A stretch of 64,000 nucleotides of DNA from JAIOQA01 sp035493675 (lineage in GTDB: Bacteria; Myxococcota_A; Polyangia; Haliangiales; Haliangiaceae), in contig DATJIA010000436.1 of NCBI GenBank assembly GCA_035493675.1, positions 1 to 64,000 on the forward strand, given 5' to 3'. This document shows, piece after piece, positions 26,574 to 35,951 of the stretch. Both the position numbers and the translations under genes were made by a program. The notes under the pieces were generated by a model that did not search any database, was not told the origin of the DNA, and was given only the letters and a program-made list of their open reading frames with translations. Position 1 is the first letter of the stretch. Each line of letters begins with the position of its first letter.

Positions 26574-27206
26574 GTGCTCGAGTCGATCGCCAGCTCGATC
26601 CAGCAGTTCATCCACGACGTCGGCTATCCCGGCCTGCTCGTCCTGATCATCCTCGAGAGCACGTTGGTTCCCGTGCCCTCGGAGCTGGTGATGCCCTTCG
26701 CGGGCTTCCTGGCGTCGCGCGGCGAGTTCTCGCTGCCGCTGGTGCTGCTGGTCAACACGTCGGGCGCGATGATCGGCTCTTCGATCTCGTACGTGATCGG
26801 CCTCTACGCCGGGCGTCCGTTCCTCGATCGCTACGGCAAGTACTTCCTGCTCCGGAAGGAAGACATCGAGAAGACGCAGCGCTTCTTCGACAAGCACGGG
26901 CGCGTCACGATCTTCACGGCGCGGTTCATCCCTGTCGTGCGGCACGTCATCTCGGTGCCCGCGGGCGTCGCGCGGATGCGGTTCGACGCTTTCTTGCTCC
27001 TCACCGCCCTGGGCGCGACGATCTGGGGCGGCGCACTCATCCTTCTGGGCTACTTCCTCGGATCGCGATGGGACTCGTTCGCCTCTTCCTTGAAGCGTGT
27101 CGACCTGCTGATCGGTGGGTTGATCGTCCTCACGGTCGTGGTCATCGTGGTCCGCTTCGTCCTCCGACGGAGACGCGAACGGGCAGTACCAACCGATGCG
27201 CAGTAA
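26574..27206 (+). CDS. DedA family membrane protein
   Basis: 210 residues from GTG 26574. Motifs of the DedA/VTT family are clear: ESTLVPVPSELVMPFAGFLA near the N-terminus, GSSISYVIGLYAGR, and the signature FTARFIPVVRHVISVPAG with the essential Arg and Pro residues. Four to five membrane spans. DedA proteins act in membrane lipid handling, including return of undecaprenyl-phosphate or phospholipid translocation. Stands alone in a region with no strong promoter seen. Confidence 0.92.
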   Translation: MLESIASSIQQFIHDVGYPGLLVLIILESTLVPVPSELVMPFAGFLASRGEFSLPLVLLVNTSGAMIGSSISYVIGLYAGRPFLDRYGKYFLLRKEDIEKTQRFFDKHGRVTIFTARFIPVVRHVISVPAGVARMRFDAFLLLTALGATIWGGALILLGYFLGSRWDSFASSLKRVDLLIGGLIVLTVVVIVVRFVLRRRRERAVPTDAQ

Positions 27207-27288
27207 TCAGCTGTCGTACCCCGCCGATACGTTGGCCGCAGCCGTGGTCACCGTTACTCCAACCCCAACCATGGTAGGTTCTCTCGCG

Positions 27289-28296
27289 ATGTCGTTCAGG
27301 GCTGAAGCCGTCGCGGTCAGCGTGCTCGACCGCCGCGAGTCGGAGCTGATCGAACGAGCCCTGAACGCGGTCGCGTCGCGGAACCCCGCGGACGCCGAGG
27401 TCCTTCGCGGCCTCATCGATCAGCTGCGGGACACCAGCGCGCTCCTCGATCGGACCCGCCCGCTGCGCCGGCCCACCGCCCTCGGCGGCGAGCCCCGCGA
27501 CGAGCAGACCCTGATCGGGCACCTGTGCCGCCTCGACGGCCTCTCGGGCGATCTCTCGCTCCCGCTCAAGGCGACCCTGTCGCGCACGTACCTGCTGACG
27601 AAGATCATGTTCCTGCGCGGGTTCGTGAAGGCGACCACCGCCCTCGAGTCGGTCTCGACCGACTTCGTGCGGCTCTCGCACGACCTGCGCGAAGAGCTCG
27701 CGCAGTCGATCTACACGCTGCTCGCCGAAGAGCTCTTCCTGGCGCTCCTCCGCAAGCCCGACGTCGCGATGCGCACCAAGCGCCGCGCCGCCGATCAACT
27801 GATCACGGTCTGGGACGACGCCGCGCTCGAGATCGACGACTTCGCGCCGCTGCTCGAGAGCGCGTGGCACGCGCGCAACCGCATCACGTCGGACTTCGGC
27901 ACGCTGCTCGGCGCGTCGGAGACCTTCCGCCTCGTGCGCGAGGACTGCGACCCGGCGGTGCTCGAGTTCTTCTGTCGCGACGCGATGGATCAGTCCGAGG
28001 CCGACGCGTTCGAGGAGTTCCTGTTCAACATGACGCACGAGGAGCTCCAGCTCGTGCGGCGCGCGATGCGCGAGCGCAACGTCGCGGCGGTGACGCCGGC
28101 GTGGGCCGCCGAGGTGCTCGGCCGCCAGATCGACGAGCTCGAGCGCCAGCGCGAGATCGATCCGATGGCGCTCTATCGCAGCTACCAGCGACGCCAGCTC
28201 GCGGCGGACTTCCGCCTGATGAGCGGCGCGCCGGGCCCGAAGCGCACGGCCGAGGGGTACCTGATGGTGTACCTGCTCGATCAACAAGCCGACTGA
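27289..28296 (+). CDS. Conserved-looking helical cytoplasmic protein, function unknown
   Basis: 335 residues if started at ATG 27289 (alternatives ATG 27271 and 27196; GGTAGG lies upstream of 27289). No signal peptide, one or two Cys only. The whole protein is predicted alpha-helical with charged amphipathic segments and a few conserved-looking aromatic spots (ESAWHARNRI, LLGASETFRLVRED, LYRSYQRRQLAADFRLM). The sequence is well behaved for coding (regular codon use), but I recognise no family. Confidence 0.7.
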   Translation: MSFRAEAVAVSVLDRRESELIERALNAVASRNPADAEVLRGLIDQLRDTSALLDRTRPLRRPTALGGEPRDEQTLIGHLCRLDGLSGDLSLPLKATLSRTYLLTKIMFLRGFVKATTALESVSTDFVRLSHDLREELAQSIYTLLAEELFLALLRKPDVAMRTKRRAADQLITVWDDAALEIDDFAPLLESAWHARNRITSDFGTLLGASETFRLVREDCDPAVLEFFCRDAMDQSEADAFEEFLFNMTHEELQLVRRAMRERNVAAVTPAWAAEVLGRQIDELERQREIDPMALYRSYQRRQLAADFRLMSGAPGPKRTAEGYLMVYLLDQQAD

Positions 28297-28335
28297 TTCT
28301 CGCGGCGCGAGGCGCGGGGCAGCGCTCGCCGGGGT

Positions 28336-28349
28336 CCCCGCTTGCGGGG
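28336..28349 (+). other. Small GC hairpin in a 99-base gap
   Basis: CCCCGC-TT-GCGGGG within 28297-28395. The neighbouring bases are also rich in short inverted G/C runs, which is why I list it; there is no T tract, so it is a weak terminator or a repeat remnant. Confidence 0.3.
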
Positions 28350-28395
28350 TGGCGCCGCGGGGTAGCGCCCGCGCCGGCAGCGCCGCGATATCCTG

Positions 28396-29178
28396 ATGTC
28401 CGTGAGCCTCTTCCTCTCCGCCGACGGAACGCCGATCCACGCCGCGGTGTCGGGCCAGGGCCCGCCGCTCCTGCTGATCCACGGCACCAGCGCCGATCAC
28501 ACGCGCTGGAACGGCGTGCGCGCCGAGCTCGAGTCGAGCTTCACCGTGCACGCGATGGATCGCCGCGGCCGCGGCGGCAGCGGCGACTCGACGGACTACT
28601 CGATCACGCGCGAGTTCCACGACGTCGCCGCGGTGATCGCGACGCTGGGCCACGACGCGCTCGTCCTCGGCCACTCGTACGGCGCGATCTGCGCGCTCGA
28701 GGCGTCGCTGCTCGCGCCGCCCGCGAAGCTCGTCTTGTACGAGCCGCCGATCCGCACCGGCGACGCGGCGGCGCCCGACATGCTGGTCGCGGCGCTCGAC
28801 GCGCTGCTCGAAGCGGGCGATCGCGACGGCGTCGTCGCGACCTTCCTGCGCGAGGTCGTGCGCATGCCGCCGGCGGAGCTCGACGTCCTGCGCGGGCTGC
28901 CGGCGTGGGAGGGGCGCGTCCGCGCGGCGCACACGCTGCCGCGCGAGCTGCGCGCCTCGAACGCGTACGTCTTCGATCCCGCGCGGTTCGCCGAGCTGCG
29001 CGTGCCGACGCTCGTGCTCGCCGGCGGCGCCAGCCCGCCGTACTTCCGCAACGCGGCCGACGCGGTCGTCGCGGCGCTGCCCGACGCGCGGCTCGCGATC
29101 CTTCCGGATCAGCAGCACGCGGCGATGGACACCGCGCGCGAGCTGTTCCTGCGCGAGGTGACGAGCTTCCTAGGCTGA
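28396..29178 (+). CDS. Alpha/beta hydrolase
   Basis: 260 residues from ATG 28396. Complete fold: LLLIHGTSADH (oxyanion hole), DRRGRGGSG, nucleophile elbow GHSYG (Ser94), a late IPTL-like strand VPTLVLAGGASPPY with a candidate acid, and QQHAAMDT with the catalytic His. No signal peptide. The substrate cannot be told from sequence; members include esterases, haloperoxidase-like and C-C hydrolases. Its end overlaps the next convergent gene by nine bases. Confidence 0.88.
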   Translation: MSVSLFLSADGTPIHAAVSGQGPPLLLIHGTSADHTRWNGVRAELESSFTVHAMDRRGRGGSGDSTDYSITREFHDVAAVIATLGHDALVLGHSYGAICALEASLLAPPAKLVLYEPPIRTGDAAAPDMLVAALDALLEAGDRDGVVATFLREVVRMPPAELDVLRGLPAWEGRVRAAHTLPRELRASNAYVFDPARFAELRVPTLVLAGGASPPYFRNAADAVVAALPDARLAILPDQQHAAMDTARELFLREVTSFLG

Positions 29179-29643
29179 CGCGGGCGCCGACTTGGTCGGC
29201 GTCGGCGCTTCCGCCGACAGGTGCTTCTCGATCGTCTTGCCGAGCTCGGGGATCGCTTCGATCACGTTGCGCTTCGCGCCGTCGCGGAACTTCAAGTACA
29301 GCTTCTTCGCGGTCGTGTGCTTGGTCGTCTCCGCCTTGCGGTCGGTGACCGACAGGAGATCCTCGGCGACGTCGTCGGAGCGCGCGATCAGGAACTCGGC
29401 GAACGAGCCGGCCTTCGCCGCGCTCCACTTGTCGTAGTGCGGCTGCAGCTTCGCGAGCCAATCGTCGAGCAGACCGTCGACGACCTCTTTGACGAAGCCG
29501 CGCTTGATCGTCTTGATGGTCCCGTAGGCGGTCCGCATCATGAGGCCCTTGTTCTTCACCTGGGCGTCGATCAGCACGACGCAGTCCGCGATCAATCCGT
29601 CGCGGGTCGGCGCGACGCCAAGACGTTCGACGAGGGAAGGCAT
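29170..29643 (-). CDS. DUF6918-like protein, function unknown
   Basis: 157 residues from ATG 29643. The pattern around GLIADCVVLIDAQVKNKG, TAYGTIKTIKRGFVKEVV and LQPHYDKW resembles the small helical DUF6918 family from memory, which occurs in myxobacteria and actinobacteria. All helix, no signal, no catalytic signature. Convergent, overlapping the hydrolase by nine bases. Confidence 0.75.
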   Translation of the reverse strand: MPSLVERLGVAPTRDGLIADCVVLIDAQVKNKGLMMRTAYGTIKTIKRGFVKEVVDGLLDDWLAKLQPHYDKWSAAKAGSFAEFLIARSDDVAEDLLSVTDRKAETTKHTTAKKLYLKFRDGAKRNVIEAIPELGKTIEKHLSAEAPTPTKSAPASA

Positions 29644-29678
29644 ATAGGGCGGACCTTACCCTGCGCGCCGCGAGAGAG

Positions 29679-30263
29679 CTATTGCTTGAATTGGATCCCG
29701 TAGCGGCCGCAGCGAACGGACATCTGCGCCTTGTCGCGATCGTCCGAGAGCTGGCTCCAGTACTTCTGCGCCTTGTCGGGATCGCCGGTGAAGCACGCGA
29801 CCGAGACGACGATGCGGAGCATCTTCGCGTTCTTGGGATCGGTCTCGAGCATCTTCAGCGCCTGCTTCGACGCGTCTTCCCAGTCGCCGCGATCGAACAT
29901 CTTGTTCGCCATCGTCAGGCCGTCGGACGCCTTGAGCTCGTCGTCGACGTTGCCGTCGTCGACCTGCAGCTGCGGCGCGACCGTGCTCGAGCCCGCGGGC
30001 GGCGGCTCGACGCGATCGTGCGCGGGCGCGACGAGCTGATTGCGGATCGACTCCTCGCGCGCCTGCGGCGAGCTGGTGTCCCAGTGATCGGCCGCCGGCG
30101 GCTGCGCGAGCTGCTGCGACGCCGCGGAGAGCTTGGCCCCCTCGACCACCACGTTCGACGGCTGGGCGGGCGCCGCGCGGACCTTCACATAGAGGTAGAG
30201 CGACATCGCGAGGACCACCGTCCCCGAGACGGCCAAGGTGATCTGGCGAACGCTCACGTCCAT
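29679..30263 (-). CDS. Membrane-anchored protein with TPR-like C-terminus
   Basis: 194 residues from ATG 30263. One N-terminal span (residues 8-26) is followed by a Pro/Ala-rich periplasmic linker and two tetratricopeptide-like helices pairs from about residue 120 (LTMANKMFDRGDWEDASKQA, then an ALKMLETDP repeat end). The longer upstream start is rejected because it adds an Arg/Pro-rich sequence not resembling a signal. Two Cys near the C-terminus may form a disulfide. Probably a scaffold; partner unknown. Confidence 0.72.
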   Translation of the reverse strand: MDVSVRQITLAVSGTVVLAMSLYLYVKVRAAPAQPSNVVVEGAKLSAASQQLAQPPAADHWDTSSPQAREESIRNQLVAPAHDRVEPPPAGSSTVAPQLQVDDGNVDDELKASDGLTMANKMFDRGDWEDASKQALKMLETDPKNAKMLRIVVSVACFTGDPDKAQKYWSQLSDDRDKAQMSVRCGRYGIQFKQ

Positions 30264-30403
30264 CGAATAGCACAATCGTAGCGCGGGTTCCCGAGAGGGT
30301 TTCCGAGGCGTTCGTGACCTTCCTCTCACACCAACGGAGATGTGGGCCGACGTGCGCAATTACGATTGACCAGTGCTCACCTGTTACGGCAAGGTGCGCG
30401 GCA

Positions 30404-32983
30404 ATGACGAGGACCAGACTGCTTACTCTTGGTGCGGCCGCGCTCGCGATCGGGCTGGCTGCATGTGGTGGGGACAAGGGCCGCGACTGCGCCGCGGGCA
30501 CGGTTCCCGATCCGAACGGCGCGAACACGTGCGTTCCCGACGGCACCGTGATCTGCGGCAACGGCACGACGTACGACCCGAACATGGGCAAGTGCGTCGC
30601 CGGCGGCCAGTGCCCGCAGGGCGAGGTGTTGGTCAACGGCACCTGCACGGGCGACGTGCACGTCGATGCCGAAGAAGGCACCGAGCCGAACGACACGGCG
30701 TCGGCCGGCACGATCAACGTTCCCGCGGCGGGCGCCCCGGGCTTCGTGATCCACGGCTGCATCACGCCGCGCGACGACAACGCGACCGCGGATCTCGATC
30801 CGTGGACGATCACGGTGACGGGCCCGACGCTGCTCGACGTCACCGCCGCCGGCGTCGGCGGTCTCGCCGCCGGCTTCCAGGTGTCGCCCGACGCGGCGCT
30901 CGCCGATCTCGACGGCAACGGTTGGGTCCGCTTCGGCGTGAACCTCACCGGCACGACCTCGGCGCGCCAGCTGTTCCTGCCCGAGGCCGGCACGTACACG
31001 CTGACGATGGCCGACAGCCGCCAGCTCTTCCTCCAGGAGGCGGTCGCGGGCACGGATCAGACCTGCTACTTCACGACGATCACGCAGCTCGCGATCCCGT
31101 CGCCGACCGCGCTCACCGGCGACGTCGCCGACAAGATCGGCGGCGAGGTGAAGTTCTACACGCTCACGCCGGGCGAGGGTGACCTCGTCGACGTCGCCGA
31201 CGACATGCCGTCGGGCGCGGCGAACGCGTCGGTCGTCTTCGTCAACAACAACGCGTACCAGAAGTCGAACGAGGAGTCGTCGGATCCGTTCACCGGCGCG
31301 CCGGTCCCGGCCGAGGTCTTCGTCGGCGGCATGAAGGCGAGCGATCAGCTCCTGATCGCGGTCGACACCACCTACAACTACGCGATCGCGCCGGCCGACT
31401 TCGCGCTGACGCTCACGCAGGTCCACGCGAAGGCGCTGCCCGTCGACGGCACCGTCCAGACCACCGAGGACGCGCAGTTCTACACGTTCCTCTACTTCGA
31501 CGTCGCGCACGACGGCGACATCCTCCACTTCGATCTCACGTTCGCCGACGACTCGGCGCTGATCATCGCCGACTCGGGCCTGACCCCGGTCGCGACCGTC
31601 GCGTCGGTCAACGACACGCCGATCGCGAGCTTCAAGGACTGGGTGCGCTTCGCGAAGGCGGGCCGCTACTACGTCATGGAGTACCACCCGAGCCTGAACG
31701 CGGGTGACCAGACCTCGACGACCTCGAAGCTGATCGCCGCGACGCCCGACCCGGTCGTGATCGGCACGCCGCTCTCGATGAAGACGCTCAACGGCACCGC
31801 GAACTCGGCGTGGTTCACGCTCGATCCCGCGAGCGCCACCTGGCTCAAGCTCGCCGTGTCCGCGATGGGCGCCGGCGGCAACGTCGAGATGACGTTCTAT
31901 CCGCCCGACGGCGTCGGCCGCTTCGACACCGAGATCCTGTCGTCGTTCGATCCGTACACGTTCAACCCGAACGGCTCGACCGCGGCCGGCCGCATCACGT
32001 TCGGCGACACCAACACGTACATCGTGCGCCTCGCGAGCGTCGCGGTGCCGCAGGCGACCGCCAACGTGACCCTCGACGTCTCGACGCAGACGTTCACCGA
32101 TCTCGGCACCGTCACCTCGACGACCGGCGTCGACAAGACCGGTGAGTCGCTCGGCGGCGCGGGCACGACGAAGCTCTACTTCGTCAAGGCGACGCCCGGC
32201 GACATCGTCAACGTCACCGTGCACCCGGCGACCGGCTTCCTGCCGACGCTCGACCAGCTCGACACGTCGCAGGCCTCGATCCAGACCGGCGCGGTGAGCG
32301 GCACCGACCGCACGTTCTCGACCACGATCGGCCCCGCCGGTTGGGTCGCGTTCTCGGTGGGCGGCACGGGCACCAGCACGGGCTACGACGTCCACGTGAC
32401 CGCGGTGACGCCGAAGCCGTACACGGTGACCACCGGCGCGATCGCGTTCTCCGACGCGTGCACCGGCGGCCAGACGATCACGCTGACCGCGGTCGATCCG
32501 TCCAGCGCGCCCGGCAACGACGAGGGCCTGAGCGCGGCGCAGACGCTGCCGTTCGGCTTCTCGATGTACGGCTCGTCGGTGTCGTCGTTCGTGATCTCGT
32601 CGAACGGCTGGCTCGCGTTCGCGCCGGTCACCGACTCGGCGTACGCGAACGTGTCGATCCCGACCGCGGGTGAGCCCGACGGCTTCTTCGCGCCGTACTG
32701 GGACGACTTCGAGAACGTCGTCGTCTGCAAGAAGATCGGGGTCAACACGGTGACGGTGCAGTGGACCGGCAACCTGTACTTCGACGGGACCACCAAGGTG
32801 CAGATGCAGGCGATCATCCACTCGAACGGCGTGGTCGACTTCGTCTACGGCCCGAACCAGGCCGCGGACGGCGGCTCGGGCACGGTCGGCGCGGAGAGCG
32901 TGACCGGCGCCCTCGGCAACGAGGTCGTGTACAACACGGCCTCGTCGATCGCGCCGAACACGTCGCGCACGCTGACCCCGTGA
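30404..32983 (+). CDS. Large lipoprotein with Cys-rich N-terminus and beta-sandwich domains
   Basis: 859 residues from ATG 30404 (AAGG 13 bases upstream), lipobox GLAAC (Cys17). Residues 20-85 hold Cys-rich repeats (GTVICGNGTTYDPNMGKC style), followed by several repeated beta domains of about 120 residues that resemble PPC-type sandwich domains (YTLTMADS, FVKATPGDIVNV). The last 170 residues match an extracellular module with FGFSMYGSSV, SSNGWLAF and FFAPYWDDFE phrases, as in NIDO-like domains of adhesins. Likely a surface protein with a binding role. A strong terminator follows. Confidence 0.8.
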   Translation: MTRTRLLTLGAAALAIGLAACGGDKGRDCAAGTVPDPNGANTCVPDGTVICGNGTTYDPNMGKCVAGGQCPQGEVLVNGTCTGDVHVDAEEGTEPNDTASAGTINVPAAGAPGFVIHGCITPRDDNATADLDPWTITVTGPTLLDVTAAGVGGLAAGFQVSPDAALADLDGNGWVRFGVNLTGTTSARQLFLPEAGTYTLTMADSRQLFLQEAVAGTDQTCYFTTITQLAIPSPTALTGDVADKIGGEVKFYTLTPGEGDLVDVADDMPSGAANASVVFVNNNAYQKSNEESSDPFTGAPVPAEVFVGGMKASDQLLIAVDTTYNYAIAPADFALTLTQVHAKALPVDGTVQTTEDAQFYTFLYFDVAHDGDILHFDLTFADDSALIIADSGLTPVATVASVNDTPIASFKDWVRFAKAGRYYVMEYHPSLNAGDQTSTTSKLIAATPDPVVIGTPLSMKTLNGTANSAWFTLDPASATWLKLAVSAMGAGGNVEMTFYPPDGVGRFDTEILSSFDPYTFNPNGSTAAGRITFGDTNTYIVRLASVAVPQATANVTLDVSTQTFTDLGTVTSTTGVDKTGESLGGAGTTKLYFVKATPGDIVNVTVHPATGFLPTLDQLDTSQASIQTGAVSGTDRTFSTTIGPAGWVAFSVGGTGTSTGYDVHVTAVTPKPYTVTTGAIAFSDACTGGQTITLTAVDPSSAPGNDEGLSAAQTLPFGFSMYGSSVSSFVISSNGWLAFAPVTDSAYANVSIPTAGEPDGFFAPYWDDFENVVVCKKIGVNTVTVQWTGNLYFDGTTKVQMQAIIHSNGVVDFVYGPNQAADGGSGTVGAESVTGALGNEVVYNTASSIAPNTSRTLTP

Positions 32984-33003
32984 TCAGCGGTTGACGGACG
33001 GGA

Positions 33004-33035
33004 GGCCCGCGCTCCGGCGCGGGCCGTTTCATTTT
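33004..33035 (+). terminator. Rho-independent terminator
   Basis: Nine-base perfect stem GGCCCGCGC/GCGCGGGCC with a TCCG loop (33004-33025), followed by GTTTCATTTT. It lies 20 bases past the stop of the large lipoprotein gene and is the cleanest terminator in the window. Confidence 0.85.
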
Positions 33036-33061
33036 CGGCGCGCGCGCGCGAAGATGATCGC

Positions 33062-33718
33062 GTGAGCGACGACGATGTGCCGCTGACGCGGCGAGAGCTC
33101 GAGCGAGCGTTGCGATTCGTCAATGCGGCGATCGCGAACGGCCGCGACGATCTCTTGCGGCTCGCCGCGCAGGTGATGGCGCTCGAGGAGGCGAGCGGCG
33201 CCGCCGAGGCCGCCGAGCGCGCGACGCCGGCGGAGATCGAGCGCGTGCTCGCCGCCGACGAGGAGACGCTCGATCGCGTGCAGCTCGCGCGCGTCGGCGA
33301 CAAGTACGCGGTGGCGAACGCCGAGATGCCGTGCGAGGAGCTCTACCCGATCTGTCAGGCGCGCTGCTGCAAGCTGACGTTCGCGTTGTCGACCCAGGAT
33401 CTCGACGAGGGCGTCGTGCGCTGGGACTACGGCCGCCCGTACCTGATCAAGCAGCGCGCGAGCGACGGCTACTGCACGCACAACGATCAGGGACGCTGCA
33501 CCGTCCACGCGCACCGGCCGGCGGTGTGTCGATCGTACTCGTGCAAGGACGACCGGCGGATCTGGGCCGACTTCGACAACCGCGTGCTCGCCGCGCCGAT
33601 CGAGGAGCTGCCGCTCGCCGGCGATCCTCCCGGCGAGCCCTTCGATCTGCACACGCGCGCGCGCCAGCGCCAGCTCTCGCTCACCGCCGAGAGCACGAGC
33701 CTGCGCCGCGGCCGCTAA
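33062..33718 (+). CDS. YkgJ-family cysteine cluster protein
   Basis: 218 residues from GTG 33062. The C-terminal 110 residues carry the YkgJ/PF03692 pattern: PCEELYPICQARCC near 105-118, then CTHNDQGRCTVHAHRPAVCRSYSC, eight Cys in total, which bind a zinc or iron-sulfur centre. The N-terminal 90 residues are helical and unrelated to the core. Soluble, role unknown; some members act on metal handling or flagellin N-methylation clusters. Confidence 0.85.
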   Translation: MSDDDVPLTRRELERALRFVNAAIANGRDDLLRLAAQVMALEEASGAAEAAERATPAEIERVLAADEETLDRVQLARVGDKYAVANAEMPCEELYPICQARCCKLTFALSTQDLDEGVVRWDYGRPYLIKQRASDGYCTHNDQGRCTVHAHRPAVCRSYSCKDDRRIWADFDNRVLAAPIEELPLAGDPPGEPFDLHTRARQRQLSLTAESTSLRRGR

Positions 33719-33726
33719 CTTAGCGC

Positions 33727-34809
33727 CTACGCCGCGCTCCCCGACGCGCGCAGCGTCGCCGACGCCTGCGCCTTGAACTCGAGGTTGCCGCCCGCGGCGA
33801 GATACGCCTTGAGCGACGTCGCCGCGTCGGCGGTCATGCCCGCGTAGAACTGCGCCATGCCCTTCGCGTACAAGAGGGCCGCGTCGGCCTTCTTCGCGTA
33901 CGCGTCGCCGTACGCCTTCGCCGCGTCGATGAACTTGCCGGCGACCATCGCCTTGTCGCCGATCTGCGCCTGCGCCTTCACGTCGGCCGAGACCTTCGCC
34001 GACACCGAGACCTTCGCGGCCCAGTCGGCGCTGCCGCCGAGCGCCATCATCAGCGTCTTGGCGTCCTTCGCGTAGGTGCCCTTCGGCTGCGCGGACAGAT
34101 AGCCGGCGAGCAGCGCGCGCGCCGAGATCGCGTCCTGCGCCTGCGCCTTCGCCTGCGCCTCCGCGTACAGCGCGACCGACTGCTGCGACTTCGCGTACGC
34201 CGCCGCGTAGCTCGCGGCCGCGTCCTCGTACTTGCCCGCGGCGTACGCGGTGTCGGCGGCCTTCGCCTCCGCCTTCGCGCTCGCGTCGATCGACGCCGCG
34301 ATCGAGACCTTGGTCGCCGAGTACACGCCGGCGCCGACGTCGGCGACCTTGACCGCCGCGTCCTTGACCTTGCCCGCGACCGCGCCGACCGCGCCGAACG
34401 CGCCGCCGGCCGCTTCCTTCGCCTTCGCGCCGATCGCCGCTTCCGCTTCGCCCTTGTACTTCAGCGTCACCTTGCCCGACGCCGACAGGTACATGTTGAA
34501 CATCGCCTTCGCGTCGTCCTTGTGGCCGAGCGCCTCCTGACAACGCGCCTCCGCGTAGAGGAAGGTCGCGTCGCGCGTCTTGGCGAAGCCCTGCCCGTAC
34601 GCGGTGAGCGCGGCCTGGAAGTCGCCCTTCGCATAGGCCGCATCACCGGCCGCGGCTTCCGCCGCGCCCTTCGCGTCGACATCGGCCTTGATCGAGACCG
34701 AGACCGACGCCGACGCCGACGCCGAACCGCCGCCCGCGTGCGCCGCGATCGGCGCAAACGCGAGCAGCGAAGAGATGAGCAACGAAGACAGACGAGACGA
34801 AGCACGCAT
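33727..34809 (-). CDS. Secreted Ala/Lys-rich protein with TPR-like repeats
   Basis: 360 residues from ATG 34809; the GGGGAGG ribosome binding site is ideal. Signal peptide cleaved after AHA (about residue 24). The mature protein is extremely biased to Ala, Lys, Ser, Asp and Tyr. It contains three similar blocks of about 100 residues, each a TPR pair with a DAAYAKGDFQAALTAYGQGF type start and an ALYAEAQAKA type second helix. The Ser/Ala alternation just after the signal (SASASASVSV) is striking. Periplasmic repeat protein; partner unknown. Confidence 0.8.
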   Translation of the reverse strand: MRASSRLSSLLISSLLAFAPIAAHAGGGSASASASVSVSIKADVDAKGAAEAAAGDAAYAKGDFQAALTAYGQGFAKTRDATFLYAEARCQEALGHKDDAKAMFNMYLSASGKVTLKYKGEAEAAIGAKAKEAAGGAFGAVGAVAGKVKDAAVKVADVGAGVYSATKVSIAASIDASAKAEAKAADTAYAAGKYEDAAASYAAAYAKSQQSVALYAEAQAKAQAQDAISARALLAGYLSAQPKGTYAKDAKTLMMALGGSADWAAKVSVSAKVSADVKAQAQIGDKAMVAGKFIDAAKAYGDAYAKKADAALLYAKGMAQFYAGMTADAATSLKAYLAAGGNLEFKAQASATLRASGSAA

Positions 34810-34924
34810 TCGATTCCTCCCCGTGGTCGTTTCGACCAACGTACTCGCGAGTGACGGAATCCGATCCGTCGCTATGCGAGATGGAGGAGTGATGAATGCG
34901 TGAGCGGCTCGTGAGCCTTCTACG

Positions 34925-35809
34925 TCACATCTTGAAGATGCGCGCGCCGACCGTGATCGCCCACAGGTCGCTGGCGTTCTGCAGGTCGAAGAAGTTCGCC
35001 GCGACGCCGATGTCGAGCTTGTTCGACGCGGAGTAGAACGCGCCGATCGTCGCCGGGGTGATGTCGCTGATGTACACGTTCGCCGAGTTGCTGATGCTGA
35101 ACGACGCGACCTGCGTCGACACCCACGCGTAGATGTTCGGGTTCGCCTGGAGCGCGACGCCGACCGGCACCGCCAGCGTGATGGGACCGTCGCCCATGTC
35201 GCGGATGACACCGAGGTTCAGCTGGTAGCCCGGCGTGAACACGGCGACGTTGGGCGCGAGGTTGTAGTGCACTTCGGCGCCGAGGCTGATGCCGCCGTTC
35301 TTGCTGTTGAGGTCGTAGTCGAACGCGGCGTCGGCGGCGACCTTGAGCTTGCCGTGCGCGAGGCGGTAGAGGAGGTGCGCGTTGACCGGGCCCTTCGCCT
35401 CGAACTCGTTCAAGGTGAGGCCGTAGCTCGCGCCGATCTGGAGGACGTCGCTGACGCCGTAGTCGGCGCCGACGTTGAGACCCTCGCTGGTGCTGCTGCC
35501 CAACATGCCGAGGTCGACGTGCGCGATGCCGAGCTGCGCCTGCGCCCCGATCATCGAGGCCTTCAGCGTCAGCGGGCGATCGATGATCGCCATCGGCCAA
35601 CCGGCGTCACCCATATCGCCGCTCGCCGACACCGTCGCGTCGCCGGCCGGCGTGGTCGCGGTCGCGTCGCCGCTCGCAGAGCCGGAGCCGGAGCCGTCTC
35701 CCTCGCCGCTGCCGTCGCCGGTGCCGCCCTCGTCTTGCGCGAGCGCGACCCCCGACATCAGGAGCAGCGAAGCCGTAGTGATGAGGATCTTGTTCTTGAG
35801 TCGAGTCAT
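34925..35809 (-). CDS. Outer-membrane beta-barrel protein
   Basis: 294 residues from ATG 35809 (AGGGA six bases upstream). Signal peptide ends ALA-Q (about residue 25), then a Gly/Ser/Asp low-complexity linker, then about 12 amphipathic strands with aromatic belts (GISLGAEVHYNLAPNVAV, LNLGVIRDM). Ends with a Phe-Lys-Met rather than the usual terminal Phe. Likely a small porin-like or structural barrel. Confidence 0.75.
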   Translation of the reverse strand: MTRLKNKILITTASLLLMSGVALAQDEGGTGDGSGEGDGSGSGSASGDATATTPAGDATVSASGDMGDAGWPMAIIDRPLTLKASMIGAQAQLGIAHVDLGMLGSSTSEGLNVGADYGVSDVLQIGASYGLTLNEFEAKGPVNAHLLYRLAHGKLKVAADAAFDYDLNSKNGGISLGAEVHYNLAPNVAVFTPGYQLNLGVIRDMGDGPITLAVPVGVALQANPNIYAWVSTQVASFSISNSANVYISDITPATIGAFYSASNKLDIGVAANFFDLQNASDLWAITVGARIFKM

Positions 35810-35951
35810 CCCAGTTCCCTTCGTCAATTGGACGGCCGGGCTCAGCGCGAGGCTGTGCCCTTCCCTTAGGAGGCATTTGAACGCACAAGCGCCCCCGAGT
35901 AGTCATTTTCGGCCTAGAAAAAGTGGCAGGACCCCGTGGTAGGTTTTCGAC

